Shown: positions 26,107-34,159, counted from the stretch's first letter. The stretch is DNA of 64,000 nucleotides from CAYIBZ01 sp964361795 (GCA_964361795.1 CAYIBZ010000001.1:12029-76028), one strand, 5' to 3'. Translations and numbers: made by a program. Notes: generated from the sequence alone by a model not told the origin.

Positions 26107-27231
26107 ATGTTAAGGAATAAGAAAACAGTTTTCGTGGGAATGAGCGGGGGAGTGGACAGTTCTGTTGCCGCGGCGCTTTTGAAAACAGCGCGCTTGCCTG
26201 ACGGCAGTCAGGGTTTTAACGTTGTCGGCGCGCACTTGAAGTGCTTCAACGTTGACGGATGCGCCGCTCAAGACGCCGAAGACGCCCGCCGAGCGGCAGA
26301 GCATCTCGGAATCCCTTTTTACACTTTTGATTACGAAAAAGAATATAAAGAAAAAGTGGTGAAATACATGATAGACGGTTACAAAATGGGAATTACTCCG
26401 AACCCCGATGTGATGTGCAACAAAGAGATCAAGTTTGGCCTGTTTTATAAAAAAGCGATGGAACTCGGCGCGGATTTTGTGGCTACCGGTCACTACGTTT
26501 TGAAAATTGCCACCGCCAGAGGCGGGGTCCCGCCCTCAAAAAATTTAGAAAATGGCGGCGGGAAAAATTTAAAATTGAAAATTGCGCATGATCGCGCAAA
26601 AGACCAATCTTATTTTCTCTGGGCTTTAAAACCCGAGCAGTTAAAACACTGCCTGTTTCCAATTGGCGATTATACAAAACCGCAAGTTCGAAAGCTCGCA
26701 AAGAAATTCGGCCTTCATAATGCTGAAAAAAAAGACTCGCAGGGAATCTGTTTTCTTGGCCAGGTTTCTCTGCCGGATTTTTTGAGAAGATATATTCGCC
26801 CTAAAGTCGGCGCTATCATCAATGATAGCGGTAAAGTTATTGGCCAGCACAAAGGAGCCCATCTTTACACAATCGGCCAAAGACACTTAGGGCTTAAGAA
26901 TTATGAATTAAAAATCAAAAATAAGCCGGATCAAAAGCCATTTTATGTTGCCGAAAAAGACGTTAAGAAAAACACCGTTGTCGTTGTAGAAGGAGAAAAT
27001 CACCCGATGCTTTACAAAAAAGAAGTTGTCTTAGCCAACCTTAATTTGTTTACTAAAAAAATCCCAAAAACCGTTTTTTCCCGCGTTCGTTACAGACAAT
27101 CGCTTTCGCGCGCAAAAATAGTTGGGAATAAGCTGATTTTCGAGAAACCGGTAAAATTCGTCGCTGAAGGGCAGTCGGCGGTATTTTACGATAAGTCTGG
27201 CAGAATGCTTGGCGGCGGCATTATCTTGTGA
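26107..27231 (+). CDS. mnmA: tRNA-uridine 2-sulfurtransferase MnmA
   Basis: It has 374 residues and thiolates U34 of tRNA-Lys, -Glu and -Gln. FVGMSGGVDSSVAAALL is the PP-loop, PNPDVMCNKEIKFG carries the first catalytic Cys, and SQGICFLG the second. Two stretches look like repeat DNA translated in frame: ARLPDGSQG, from the palindrome CCTGACGGCAGTCAGG, and ENGGGKNLKLKIAHD, before the conserved KDQSYFLWAL. They extend loops without breaking the frame. An alternative start at 25918 would overlap efp and is rejected. Confidence 0.95.
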   Translation: MLRNKKTVFVGMSGGVDSSVAAALLKTARLPDGSQGFNVVGAHLKCFNVDGCAAQDAEDARRAAEHLGIPFYTFDYEKEYKEKVVKYMIDGYKMGITPNPDVMCNKEIKFGLFYKKAMELGADFVATGHYVLKIATARGGVPPSKNLENGGGKNLKLKIAHDRAKDQSYFLWALKPEQLKHCLFPIGDYTKPQVRKLAKKFGLHNAEKKDSQGICFLGQVSLPDFLRRYIRPKVGAIINDSGKVIGQHKGAHLYTIGQRHLGLKNYELKIKNKPDQKPFYVAEKDVKKNTVVVVEGENHPMLYKKEVVLANLNLFTKKIPKTVFSRVRYRQSLSRAKIVGNKLIFEKPVKFVAEGQSAVFYDKSGRMLGGGIIL

Positions 27232-27272
27232 TACATTGATTTAGCTCTTTAGCAACTGAAAAAGGAGAACTA

Positions 27273-28175
27273 TTGGAGCTCTCGCTATTCGCCGTCGCTT
27301 CTTGGGTTTTAGCGTTGGTCTATCACCATTACTCTAAAGACATGAAAGCTATGATACCGAAGAATTCATTGGGCTTGAAAGAAGTGATAAGATTTGTTGC
27401 GCAATTCGCGGTAATGATTTTCATTATTGGCCTTATAAGCGGCGCGCTATCTTTTTCTGACAATCCAAAATCCAATGATCCAACTCTGCCAGCCGCTCCT
27501 TTGTGGCCGCATTGGTCAATATCGCTCCCGATAGCAATATTAGCATTTTTAGTCTGGACGCTGTTTACGGCAGAGCTCAATAAATTTATTTGCCATTTGC
27601 TTAACGGAAAAAATTCGCTCTTAGAAACGCCGATACTCTTGATATCTAATTTATTGATCTTATTTCTTATAGGAATACAGGTAATTTCCCCCAATAAAAT
27701 TACCAATAATATCTTCATGTTTTTTGTGGCGCTAATGGTTGTGCCATTCGCCATGGCCCTTAAGCGAAGCGGGGTGCTTTCTTTATTTTCTTTACTTATG
27801 CTTCTTGACGTTTACTTGGTTTGGATGGCTTCGGTTGGGACGGGAAGCGGAGAAGCCAATAAACAAAGCTGGTATATCACAATGATTGATAGCGAATTAA
27901 TGCGGCATTGGCCGTTTCCCATTGGATTTATCTGGGGACAACATATAATCGGAAACGGAGACATTTTCTTTATGGGTATCGTGGCTGTTTACGCCAAACA
28001 AGTGTCGGGAAATCGGGCGGCAATTTTATCCGGAATCGCCATGACAGCGCCGATATTACTCTTGGGGTGGGTTAAAGAAATCTGGCCTAATATGCCGTCC
28101 GCTTGGCCCTACACGATTTTCATTGCTCCAATCGCGATTTTAGTTGCACTATTGTCTAAGAAAAGTAATATATAA
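27273..28175 (+). CDS. Presenilin-like GxGD intramembrane aspartyl protease candidate
   Basis: The 300-residue, eight- to nine-helix protein starts at TTG, with AAAGGAGA just upstream. Two membrane Asp stand out: D179 in LLMLLDVYLVW, like the YD motif of presenilin and SPP, and D230 in IIGNGDIFFMGI, a GxGD motif. A Pro-rich stretch before the last helix (PNMPSAWPYTIFIAP) sits where the PAL motif belongs. Length and Asp spacing are close to archaeal presenilin homologues. Such enzymes cut helices within the membrane, for example leftover signal peptides. Activity is inferred. Confidence 0.6.
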   Translation: MELSLFAVASWVLALVYHHYSKDMKAMIPKNSLGLKEVIRFVAQFAVMIFIIGLISGALSFSDNPKSNDPTLPAAPLWPHWSISLPIAILAFLVWTLFTAELNKFICHLLNGKNSLLETPILLISNLLILFLIGIQVISPNKITNNIFMFFVALMVVPFAMALKRSGVLSLFSLLMLLDVYLVWMASVGTGSGEANKQSWYITMIDSELMRHWPFPIGFIWGQHIIGNGDIFFMGIVAVYAKQVSGNRAAILSGIAMTAPILLLGWVKEIWPNMPSAWPYTIFIAPIAILVALLSKKSNI

Positions 28176-28270
28176 TCAGTGGTCAACCCCGTTAGAGATC
28201 CGCCCTCCTGAAAGGAGTGGCGGCAGCCACCTAGGGGCGGCTTATCTCTAACGGGGTACATCCCACTGAT
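28175..28270. repeat. Imperfect 96-bp palindromic element
   Basis: The outer arms ATCAGTGG/CCACTGAT and the middle arms CCCCGTTAGAGAT/ATCTCTAACGGGG enclose an inner palindrome-rich core (CCGCCCTCCTGAAAGGAG). A half copy (GTCAACTCCGTTAGA) lies near 5611. It could be a MITE or a structured RNA just before comEC; it also resembles a terminator. Confidence 0.6.
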
Positions 28271-28276
28271 TTTTTT

Positions 28277-29614
28277 ATGAAAATTCATGAGTTATTTTTC
28301 TGGGCAGTCTGCTTTTTCTTGATGGGAGTCTTGATTGCAAGCATCGCGAACGGCTTTAATCAAGCCCTCCTAATAACTTTCTTATCAGTCCTATTAGTTT
28401 TATCAATTCTATTCGTCCTATCAAAATGGAAATTCTTGCCGCTTTCACGCGTGAAAGCGGCTCTCGGTTTAATGATGTTTGTTGGAGCCGGATATTTTTT
28501 TTCTTTTGATTATTTTAAAGACGATTCTAAAATTATTTTTGACCAAAAGGTGGAATTAGTCGGTACGATTACTGAAACGGAGCAAAGAATTAATAGCCAG
28601 ATTTTGAGATTAGCTGATGTTCAAATCACCACATCGCGATATCCTGAATTTGAATATGGCGACAAGATCAAAGCTATTGGCGTTGTTAAAAAACCGGCGG
28701 AAGAATGGATCGGATATTTTTATAAAGAAGGCATTTCCGGTCTGATGCAATTTCCTAAAATATCGCTTGTGTCCAAAGATAACGGTTCGCCGATTAAAGC
28801 CCGTCTTCTTAAAATAAAATCATTCCTGGAATTGAGTTTTAAAAAGGTTTTGCCATTTGAGAAGGCAGTGTTTCTTGCGGGGCTGACCCTTGGTTCTACC
28901 GCGGAGTTTAGCGGCGAGTTTAAGGAAAAACTGCGTCTCACTGGCACGACGCATTTAGTAGCTCTTTCGGGATACAACATTTCAATTATTATCCGTTACG
29001 TTGGCTACGCGCTTGCTTTGTGGTGGGTAACTAAAAGATTGAAACTGCCTTTGAGTATTATTGCTGTTGCCGGTTTTGTAATTATGACTGGCGCCGAACC
29101 ATCCGTTGTTCGCGCCGCGATTATGGCCATGATCATTTTACTGGCGGATCAAATTGGCCGGGCGGCTCATATTCCCAATGTAATTGCCGCCGCCGCTTTG
29201 GCGATGATTTTGATTAATCCAAAAATTCTCGCGTTTGACATTGGTTTCCAGCTTTCTTTCATGGCGTTAATCGGAATTATTTATTTGGAACCGTGGCTGC
29301 GTAAAAAATTTAAAGCCAAAAACGAACCGGGGTTTTTGGGATGGCGAACTCATTTTTGGACTACTACTTCCGCCCAATTGGCTGTTTTGCCAATTCTTAT
29401 TTACCATTTCGGTTTTGTTTCGCCAGTTTCGATTCTAACCAACGTTCTTTTGCTGGAATTTATCCCGGTTACGATGGGCCTAGGTTTTTTTATTGGTTTT
29501 TCAGCCATTGCCAGTTATTGGTTGTCATGGATAATTGCCTTGCCAGCTCAAGCTTTTCTTGGTTATGAATTATTTATTATTAATGTTTTCTCAAAAATTA
29601 TAAATCTATTTTAA
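28277..29614 (+). CDS. comEC: ComEC/Rec2 DNA-uptake channel, membrane part only
   Basis: It has 445 residues. An N-terminal OB-like domain (DQKVELVGTITETEQRIN) precedes the competence domain (LTGTTHLVALSGYNISIII, EPSVVRAAIMAM, FDIGFQLSFMALIGII). ComEC passes single-stranded DNA through the inner membrane in natural transformation. In most bacteria the metallo-beta-lactamase domain follows in the same protein; here it is a separate gene 505 bp downstream, with a palindrome-flanked HTH gene between. A 24-bp palindrome lies in frame near residues 54-61 (PLSRVKA). Confidence 0.9.
   Translation: MKIHELFFWAVCFFLMGVLIASIANGFNQALLITFLSVLLVLSILFVLSKWKFLPLSRVKAALGLMMFVGAGYFFSFDYFKDDSKIIFDQKVELVGTITETEQRINSQILRLADVQITTSRYPEFEYGDKIKAIGVVKKPAEEWIGYFYKEGISGLMQFPKISLVSKDNGSPIKARLLKIKSFLELSFKKVLPFEKAVFLAGLTLGSTAEFSGEFKEKLRLTGTTHLVALSGYNISIIIRYVGYALALWWVTKRLKLPLSIIAVAGFVIMTGAEPSVVRAAIMAMIILLADQIGRAAHIPNVIAAAALAMILINPKILAFDIGFQLSFMALIGIIYLEPWLRKKFKAKNEPGFLGWRTHFWTTTSAQLAVLPILIYHFGFVSPVSILTNVLLLEFIPVTMGLGFFIGFSAIASYWLSWIIALPAQAFLGYELFIINVFSKIINLF
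28438..28461. repeat. Perfect 24-bp palindrome inside comEC coding sequence
   Basis: Arm GCCGCTTTCACG and its exact complement. It is translated as PLSRVKAA. It shares its outer arm with the palindrome at 30599-30620 in the second comEC gene. Confidence 0.9.
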
Positions 29615-29617
29615 GAC

Positions 29618-29655
29618 CATATTCCCACCTCTGACGCGTCAGAGGTGGGAATATG
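29618..29655. repeat. Perfect 38-bp palindrome upstream of TrpR-like gene A
   Basis: The core is ACCTCTGACGCGTCAGAGGT, with further perfect pairing out to 38 bp. It lies between the first comEC gene and the -10 box (TATGAT, 29657-29662) of the HTH gene, where an operator would be. Confidence 0.95.
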
Positions 29656-29669
29656 ATATGATAGTCACC

Positions 29670-30092
29670 ATGAATAATATTAATGATAGAGATTTTCAAA
29701 ATAGACACCGGACGGAATGGAAAGATTTTTTATGGGACAGGTTTTTGGAAAAATTTTCTGGGATAAAATCTAAAAAACAACAACGAAAAGCTATTGATCT
29801 ACTTTTTAGTGATTACGAAAAACAACTAATTACAAAACGTTTGGCGGCACTAATTTTACTGAGAGAGGGGAGGGGGTCTAAAGAAATCAGCGCTATTAAA
29901 AAAGCTTTTTTAGGCCCCGGCCCCTATAAGAGCCAACGATCTTTCAAATCAATGAAAAAAGAAAGTGATTTCACGATTGCGCCGAAAAATCTTTCGTGGC
30001 TGGACAGTCTTTTTAATGATATCGATTTATGGGAGATAATTAAAAATCCGCCCCGTCCGCGGGGTACAGGAATAAAAGACTCCTACCTCTGA
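29670..30092 (+). CDS. TrpR-superfamily (YerC/YecD-like) protein A, HTH partly deleted
   Basis: It has 140 residues, all-alpha. RTEWKDFLWDRFLEKFSGIK and DYEKQLITKRLAALILLREG match the TrpR-like fold, and the C-terminal tail LFNDIDLWEIIKNPPRP is nearly the same as in protein B at 62899. Against B it lacks about 12 residues that hold the turn and recognition helix, so normal DNA reading may be lost. TATGAT at 29657-29662 is 7 nt before the ATG (leaderless). The last codons and the TGA stop lie inside the downstream palindrome. It sits between the two comEC genes. Confidence 0.7.
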   Translation: MNNINDRDFQNRHRTEWKDFLWDRFLEKFSGIKSKKQQRKAIDLLFSDYEKQLITKRLAALILLREGRGSKEISAIKKAFLGPGPYKSQRSFKSMKKESDFTIAPKNLSWLDSLFNDIDLWEIIKNPPRPRGTGIKDSYL

Positions 30093-30110
30093 CGCGTCAG
30101 AGGTAGGAGT
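30079..30110. repeat. Perfect 32-bp palindrome downstream of TrpR-like gene A
   Basis: It has the same core ACCTCTGACGCGTCAGAGGT as 29618-29655. The flanking arm bases differ (CCCACC to CCTACC) with matching changes on the other arm, so the symmetry is kept. Confidence 0.95.
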
Positions 30111-30118
30111 TGGTTATT

Positions 30119-30982
30119 ATGGATAAATTTATTTTAGAAAAAAGATTTTTATATTTGGTGATGGTGGTGATAATGGCGGGAAATGTTTTTGTTTGGCAGG
30201 CGATTATTTTTGACGGCGGGACAGAGAATTTAGAGCTTTGGTTTTTGGATGTCGGACAAGGGGACAGCCAGCTGATAAATCTTCCAAATAATGTCCAGAT
30301 TTTGATTGACGGCGGAAAAGGTCCGAAAGTGTTAAACGAGCTCGCCAAAGTTTTAAAACCAATGGATCGATATATTGATCTAGTGGTTGCTACCCATCCG
30401 GATTTTGATCATTTTGGCGGCCTGATTGATGTTTTGAAGACCTACCAAGTCGGAGCGGTAATTACCAACGGACGAAAGGGAGTCGCGGCGGCGTACGCGG
30501 ATTTTGAAAAAGTGATTCAAGAAAACGGCATTCAGGAAATTAATCTGATAGCCGGCGATAAGATTAAGTACGAAGACGCGGTTTTGGATGTTTTGTGGCC
30601 GCTTTCGCATGCGAAAGCGGTTGGCGAGAAAAAAGTTAATGAAACTGGGATTGTGTTGATGTTGGAAAAGGGGCCGCTGCGCGCCCTGTATACGGCAGAT
30701 ATTGGTTTTGAGACGGAGCGGGAACTTGTTAGAAAATATGATCTTTCCGCGCAGATTTTGAAAGTGGCGCACCATGGATCAAAATACTCAACTTCGCCAG
30801 AATTTCTAAAAGAGGTTCAACCGAAAATATCGCTTATTGGAGTTGGCAAGAATAATTACGGCCATCCTACCAATCAGGCTTTGAATCGATTAGCGAATAT
30901 CCGCTCGCAAATTTTCCGAACCGATCAAGGCGGCGCCGTAAAAATAATTTTTGACGGAGAAAAATTAAAAATATTTAACTAA
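30119..30982 (+). CDS. ComEC C-terminal metallo-beta-lactamase domain protein
   Basis: It has 287 residues with one N-terminal helix, then the ComEC-type MBL fold: LWFLDVGQGDSQLI, the zinc motif VVATHPDFDHFGGL (HxxxxDH), TADIGFE and VAHHGSKYSTSPEFL. This domain is thought to degrade the non-transforming strand or process DNA at the channel. The leading helix means it is held at the membrane near the ComEC channel. A TTG at 30110 is an alternative start. A 22-bp palindrome is translated in frame as PLSHAKA. Confidence 0.88.
   Translation: MDKFILEKRFLYLVMVVIMAGNVFVWQAIIFDGGTENLELWFLDVGQGDSQLINLPNNVQILIDGGKGPKVLNELAKVLKPMDRYIDLVVATHPDFDHFGGLIDVLKTYQVGAVITNGRKGVAAAYADFEKVIQENGIQEINLIAGDKIKYEDAVLDVLWPLSHAKAVGEKKVNETGIVLMLEKGPLRALYTADIGFETERELVRKYDLSAQILKVAHHGSKYSTSPEFLKEVQPKISLIGVGKNNYGHPTNQALNRLANIRSQIFRTDQGGAVKIIFDGEKLKIFN
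30599..30620. repeat. Perfect 22-bp palindrome inside the ComEC MBL gene
   Basis: Arm CCGCTTTCGCA and complement. The outer arm CCGCTTTC is the same as in the palindrome at 28438-28461, but the centre differs (GCATGC instead of ACGCGT). Confidence 0.9.
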
Positions 30983-30993
30983 TATCTATAATT

Positions 30994-31018
30994 AAACCCC
31001 CGCGCTAAGCAGGGGTTT
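30994..31018. terminator. Bidirectional terminator
   Basis: AAACCCC and GGGGTTT arms lie between the convergent ComEC MBL gene and the PAP2 gene. Confidence 0.7.
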
Positions 31019-31629
31019 TATGAATTTTCAAATGATAAATCTTTTTTAAACAATTTTGTCGCAAGAACGAAAATACCGTATACCATAAACGGAACTGCCA
31101 AAACGTCAATAGAATAATGAGATTTCGCTAATAAAGTAGAAACGCCAAAAATGACAGAAACGCAAATCAGGCAATATCTGACGAGTTTAATGTCCCAAAA
31201 AATTAAAGCGGCCATTAATGGCAAAGCGGTGTGGCCGGAAAAAAACAGGTCATTGCTTCCGTAGAGCAACCTTCCTAATTCGCCGTATTCCACGGGAATT
31301 TTACCGGGATGCACCTTAAGATGGGTTAAGCTGATAAAAATTGCTCTAATAAAATAAAGCAGAGCGACCGATTTTAAGGCAAATGGAGCGTATCCGGGAT
31401 GAAATAAGACTATTATCAAAATTGAAGCGCTTACTCCTAAACTGCCCCAAATTAATAAATTCACTAAAATGGATGGCCATGGGAACGCGGGAACATTGTC
31501 CAGAATAATGTCGCTAAGATAATTACTGGTTACCTGATTGCTGTATAACTGGACTAAGGAAGTAAGAAATAAAGATAATATTAATAATAATATCCCAGTT
31601 AGCGTGGACTGGAGATATTTATTTTTCAA
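31018..31629 (-). CDS. PAP2 / sphingomyelin-synthase-like membrane phosphatase
   Basis: It has 203 residues and about six helices. NDLFFSGHTALPLM and SHYSIDVLAVPF carry the His and Asp of the PAP2_C (SMS-like) catalytic motifs. Such enzymes remove or transfer phosphate head groups on lipids, here perhaps undecaprenyl pyrophosphate or phospholipids. No bacterial substrate can be named. Confidence 0.7.
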   Translation of the reverse strand: MKNKYLQSTLTGILLLILSLFLTSLVQLYSNQVTSNYLSDIILDNVPAFPWPSILVNLLIWGSLGVSASILIIVLFHPGYAPFALKSVALLYFIRAIFISLTHLKVHPGKIPVEYGELGRLLYGSNDLFFSGHTALPLMAALIFWDIKLVRYCLICVSVIFGVSTLLAKSHYSIDVLAVPFMVYGIFVLATKLFKKDLSFENS

Positions 31630-31695
31630 AGAACTTCCTTTCTTTGGATTGAAGTCAAAATAACACTATGTTAAAATTTAATCAATAACTTTACG

Positions 31696-33108
31696 ATGAG
31701 AACTTTAGTCGGCGAAATAATAAATAAAACTGGCCAGGAAGTTGAGCTTATGGGCTGGGTGGCTGTAAGACGCGACCACGGCAAGATTATTTTCATTGAT
31801 TTGCGGGATCGGAGCGGTATTGCTCAAGTGGTTTTTGCCGGGAAGATGCAAAAGGAGGCGGACAAACTTCGGCCGGAGTGGGTGGTCAAAATTACCGGAA
31901 AAGTGGCGAAACGGCCGGCTAATTTGGTGAATCCAAATTTACCAACCGGGGAGTATGAAGTGCAAGCGGAAACATTAGAATCCTTAACCGAAGCGCAAAC
32001 GCCGCCCATTGCTGTTGATACTGACGGCCTAGAAATTGGCGAGGAAAACCGGATGAAATACCGATACTTGGATTTGCGTCGGCCGAGAATGCAAAGAAAT
32101 TTACGAATGCGCAGTAAAACTTTGCGATTTATCAATAATCATTTCAAAGACCACGATTTTGTGGAAGTAGAAACGCCTATTTTAGGAAAATCCACGCCGG
32201 AGGGGGCGAGAGATTACTTAGTGCCGTCGCGGTTGTATCCGGGGAAGTTTTACGCCCTTCCGCAGGCGCCCCAACAATATAAGCAACTTTTGATGGTAGC
32301 GGGGCTAGAAAGATATTTCCAGGTAGCGCGCTGTTTCCGCGATGAAGATACTCGAGGCGACCGCCAGCCGGAATTTACTCAAATTGACTTAGAGATGAGT
32401 TTTGTAAAACGCGACGATGTTTTGGAATTTATTGAAGGCGCGATGGTTAAGCTAGTTAAAGAAGTCTGGCCGGAAAAACACATTACCAAAGTCCCGTTTC
32501 CAAGAATTAGCTATAAAGAAGCAATGGAGAAATATAAGAGCGATAAGCCGGATCTACGAAAAGACAAGAACGATTTGAATGAACTTGCTTTTACTTGGAT
32601 AACCGACTTTCCATTTTATGAATACGATGAAAAAAATAAGTGCTGGGATTTCGGGCATAATCCTTTTAGTATGCCGCAGGGGCAGCATCTCTGGGAATTT
32701 ACAGAGAAAGACTATAAACAGGGCCTCACAGATCCAAAGGATAAGCGAAGTAAAGTATTATCAGAGCAATACGATCTGGCTTTAAATGGTTATGAAATTG
32801 CCGGTGGAAGTATCCGTAATCACATCGGTACATTGCTTCAAAAAGCATTTCTTATACTTGGTCGCGATGAGGAAGAATTTAGAGAAAAATTTGGCCATAT
32901 GAAAGAGGCTTTTGGTTATGGAGTACCTCCACATGGCGGAGCGGCTGTCGGTTTTGACCGCCTGATGATGATACTTTTGAACGAACCGAATATCCGCGAA
33001 ACAATCGCATTTGTAAAAACCGGCGACGGGCGAGATTTGATGAGCAACGCGCCTTCAGAAGTTGACGAAAAGCAGTTAAAAGAGCTTCACATAAAAACAA
33101 CCAAATGA
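31696..33108 (+). CDS. aspS: Aspartyl-tRNA synthetase without the GAD insert
   Basis: It has 470 residues against about 590 in usual bacteria. The OB-fold (VELMGWVAVRRDHGKIIFID), motif 2 (RYFQVARCFRDEDTRGDRQP) and motif 3 (GYGVPPHGGAAVGFDRLMM) are all there. Between KSDKPDLRKDKN and FTWITDFPFYEYDE the bacterial GAD domain of about 120 residues is missing. Charging of tRNA-Asp, and maybe tRNA-Asn, should still be possible since the catalytic core is complete. The stop overlaps the ndk start (ATGA). Confidence 0.95.
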   Translation: MRTLVGEIINKTGQEVELMGWVAVRRDHGKIIFIDLRDRSGIAQVVFAGKMQKEADKLRPEWVVKITGKVAKRPANLVNPNLPTGEYEVQAETLESLTEAQTPPIAVDTDGLEIGEENRMKYRYLDLRRPRMQRNLRMRSKTLRFINNHFKDHDFVEVETPILGKSTPEGARDYLVPSRLYPGKFYALPQAPQQYKQLLMVAGLERYFQVARCFRDEDTRGDRQPEFTQIDLEMSFVKRDDVLEFIEGAMVKLVKEVWPEKHITKVPFPRISYKEAMEKYKSDKPDLRKDKNDLNELAFTWITDFPFYEYDEKNKCWDFGHNPFSMPQGQHLWEFTEKDYKQGLTDPKDKRSKVLSEQYDLALNGYEIAGGSIRNHIGTLLQKAFLILGRDEEEFREKFGHMKEAFGYGVPPHGGAAVGFDRLMMILLNEPNIRETIAFVKTGDGRDLMSNAPSEVDEKQLKELHIKTTK

Positions 33109-33692
33109 AATTAAAGGAGGAACAAACATTAGTTCTAGTAAAGCCAGACGGTGTAAAAAGGGGGCTGATTGGTGAAATCATTCGCCGGATTGAACAGCGC
33201 GGGCTCAAAATTATCGCGCTGAAGATGTTTCAAGCGACAAAGGAGGATTTAACCAAGCATTATTCCGATTCGGAAGCCAATTTGAAAGCGATGGGTGATA
33301 AAACATTAGCGACTTACCAGAAGTATCAAATGGATGCCAAGAAAGAGATTGGCACTGACGATCCGGTGAAGATTGGTAAGATGGTGCACGGCTGGATTAC
33401 CGATTTTATGACCTCCGGGCCGATCGTAAAAATAATCGTACAGGGTTTGCATGCGGTAGAAATGGTTCGGAAACTTGTTGGCAACACAATGCCATCGCAA
33501 GCGGAGATGGGCACTGTGCGCGGCGATTATTCCGTAGATTCAGCAGTGCTTGCCAATGCCCAAAAACGGGGGATTCGCAATCTAATTCATGCCTCCGGCA
33601 ACCTCGCCGAAGCGGAAGCGGAAATAAAACTTTGGTTCAAGCCCGATGAGATTCATGAGTATAAGAGGGCGGAAGAAGATATTATGTTTTGA
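33105..33692 (+). CDS. ndk: Nucleoside diphosphate kinase with an internal insertion
   Basis: It has 195 residues against about 140-150 in the family. TLVLVKPDGVKRGLIGEII and VRGDYSVDSAVLANAQKRGI with NLIHASG (active-site His) identify it. The extra 40 or so residues follow HYSDSEANLKAMGDKTLATY and precede VKIIVQGLHAVEMVRKLVG. It balances NTP pools by ping-pong phosphate transfer. It overlaps aspS by 4 bp. Confidence 0.93.
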   Translation: MKLKEEQTLVLVKPDGVKRGLIGEIIRRIEQRGLKIIALKMFQATKEDLTKHYSDSEANLKAMGDKTLATYQKYQMDAKKEIGTDDPVKIGKMVHGWITDFMTSGPIVKIIVQGLHAVEMVRKLVGNTMPSQAEMGTVRGDYSVDSAVLANAQKRGIRNLIHASGNLAEAEAEIKLWFKPDEIHEYKRAEEDIMF

Positions 33693-34123
33693 GAGTTTTC
33701 TCAAAATTTTCCAGCCCAGTATTGCGGGGCGTCGAAAATTTTGTTAGAAAACCTCAACCCAGCACTAATTTTGCCGCAGTATTACCTGCGATGCGCGCGG
33801 GCCAAATAGGCCCCATCCCGTTGTTGGCGAAGCGCGTCGCCGTTTTTATTTTTGATAGGTGTGGCACGAAAAAGACCTTGTATTGAAATGGCAAAATTTA
33901 GTGCTGGGGTTAACTCTTTCATGGATGTTTTGACTCGTCAAACACTATACGAGTGGCGTACTATGACATGTCATAGTGGACACTACCATGCATAATAGTG
34001 TTAGGGTTTGCGCCTTTTCGAAAATTTGTTACAATCCGAGCATAACTTCGATAGGTCAGAGAAAAGAGATACCAAAGAAACTCTCTGGTTTTGACAAATT
34101 GGCATAGTATGGTATGTTATAAA
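33693..34123. repeat. Gene-free stretch with inverted repeats, palindromes and a structured element
   Basis: No convincing gene is seen. Bases 33756-33775 and 33890-33911 form a 19-20 bp inverted repeat (CAGCACTAATTTTGCC type). Inside lies a folded element at 33786-33840, which has a second copy at about 54805. A perfect palindrome ACTATGACATGTCATAGT is at 33960-33977, with the partly paired sequences TTTGAC-TC-GTCAAA near 33929 and AACACTA...TAGTGTT around it. Confidence 0.6.
33786..33840. ncRNA. Structured repeated element, copy 1
   Basis: An outer stem GCGATGCGC/GCGCGTCGC and a hairpin GGGCC-AAAT-AGGCC(CC) are followed by the conserved CCCGTTGTTGGCGAAGC. Copy 2 at 54812-54864 keeps the single-stranded words and changes both sides of the stems. 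The strand is unknown. Confidence 0.5.
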
Positions 34124-34152
34124 AAAACCCGCCCTCATTACTGGGCGGTTTT
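34124..34152. terminator. Terminator of the DUF218 gene
   Basis: CCGCCC and GGGCGG arms with A/T runs on both sides, just after the minus-strand DUF218 gene. Confidence 0.7.
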
Positions 34153-34159
34153 GTTTTTT

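Noticed and set aside
33689..33886. A 65-residue frame after ndk
   Set aside because: It runs through inverted repeats and the structured element, has no start signal, and its composition is not protein-like.
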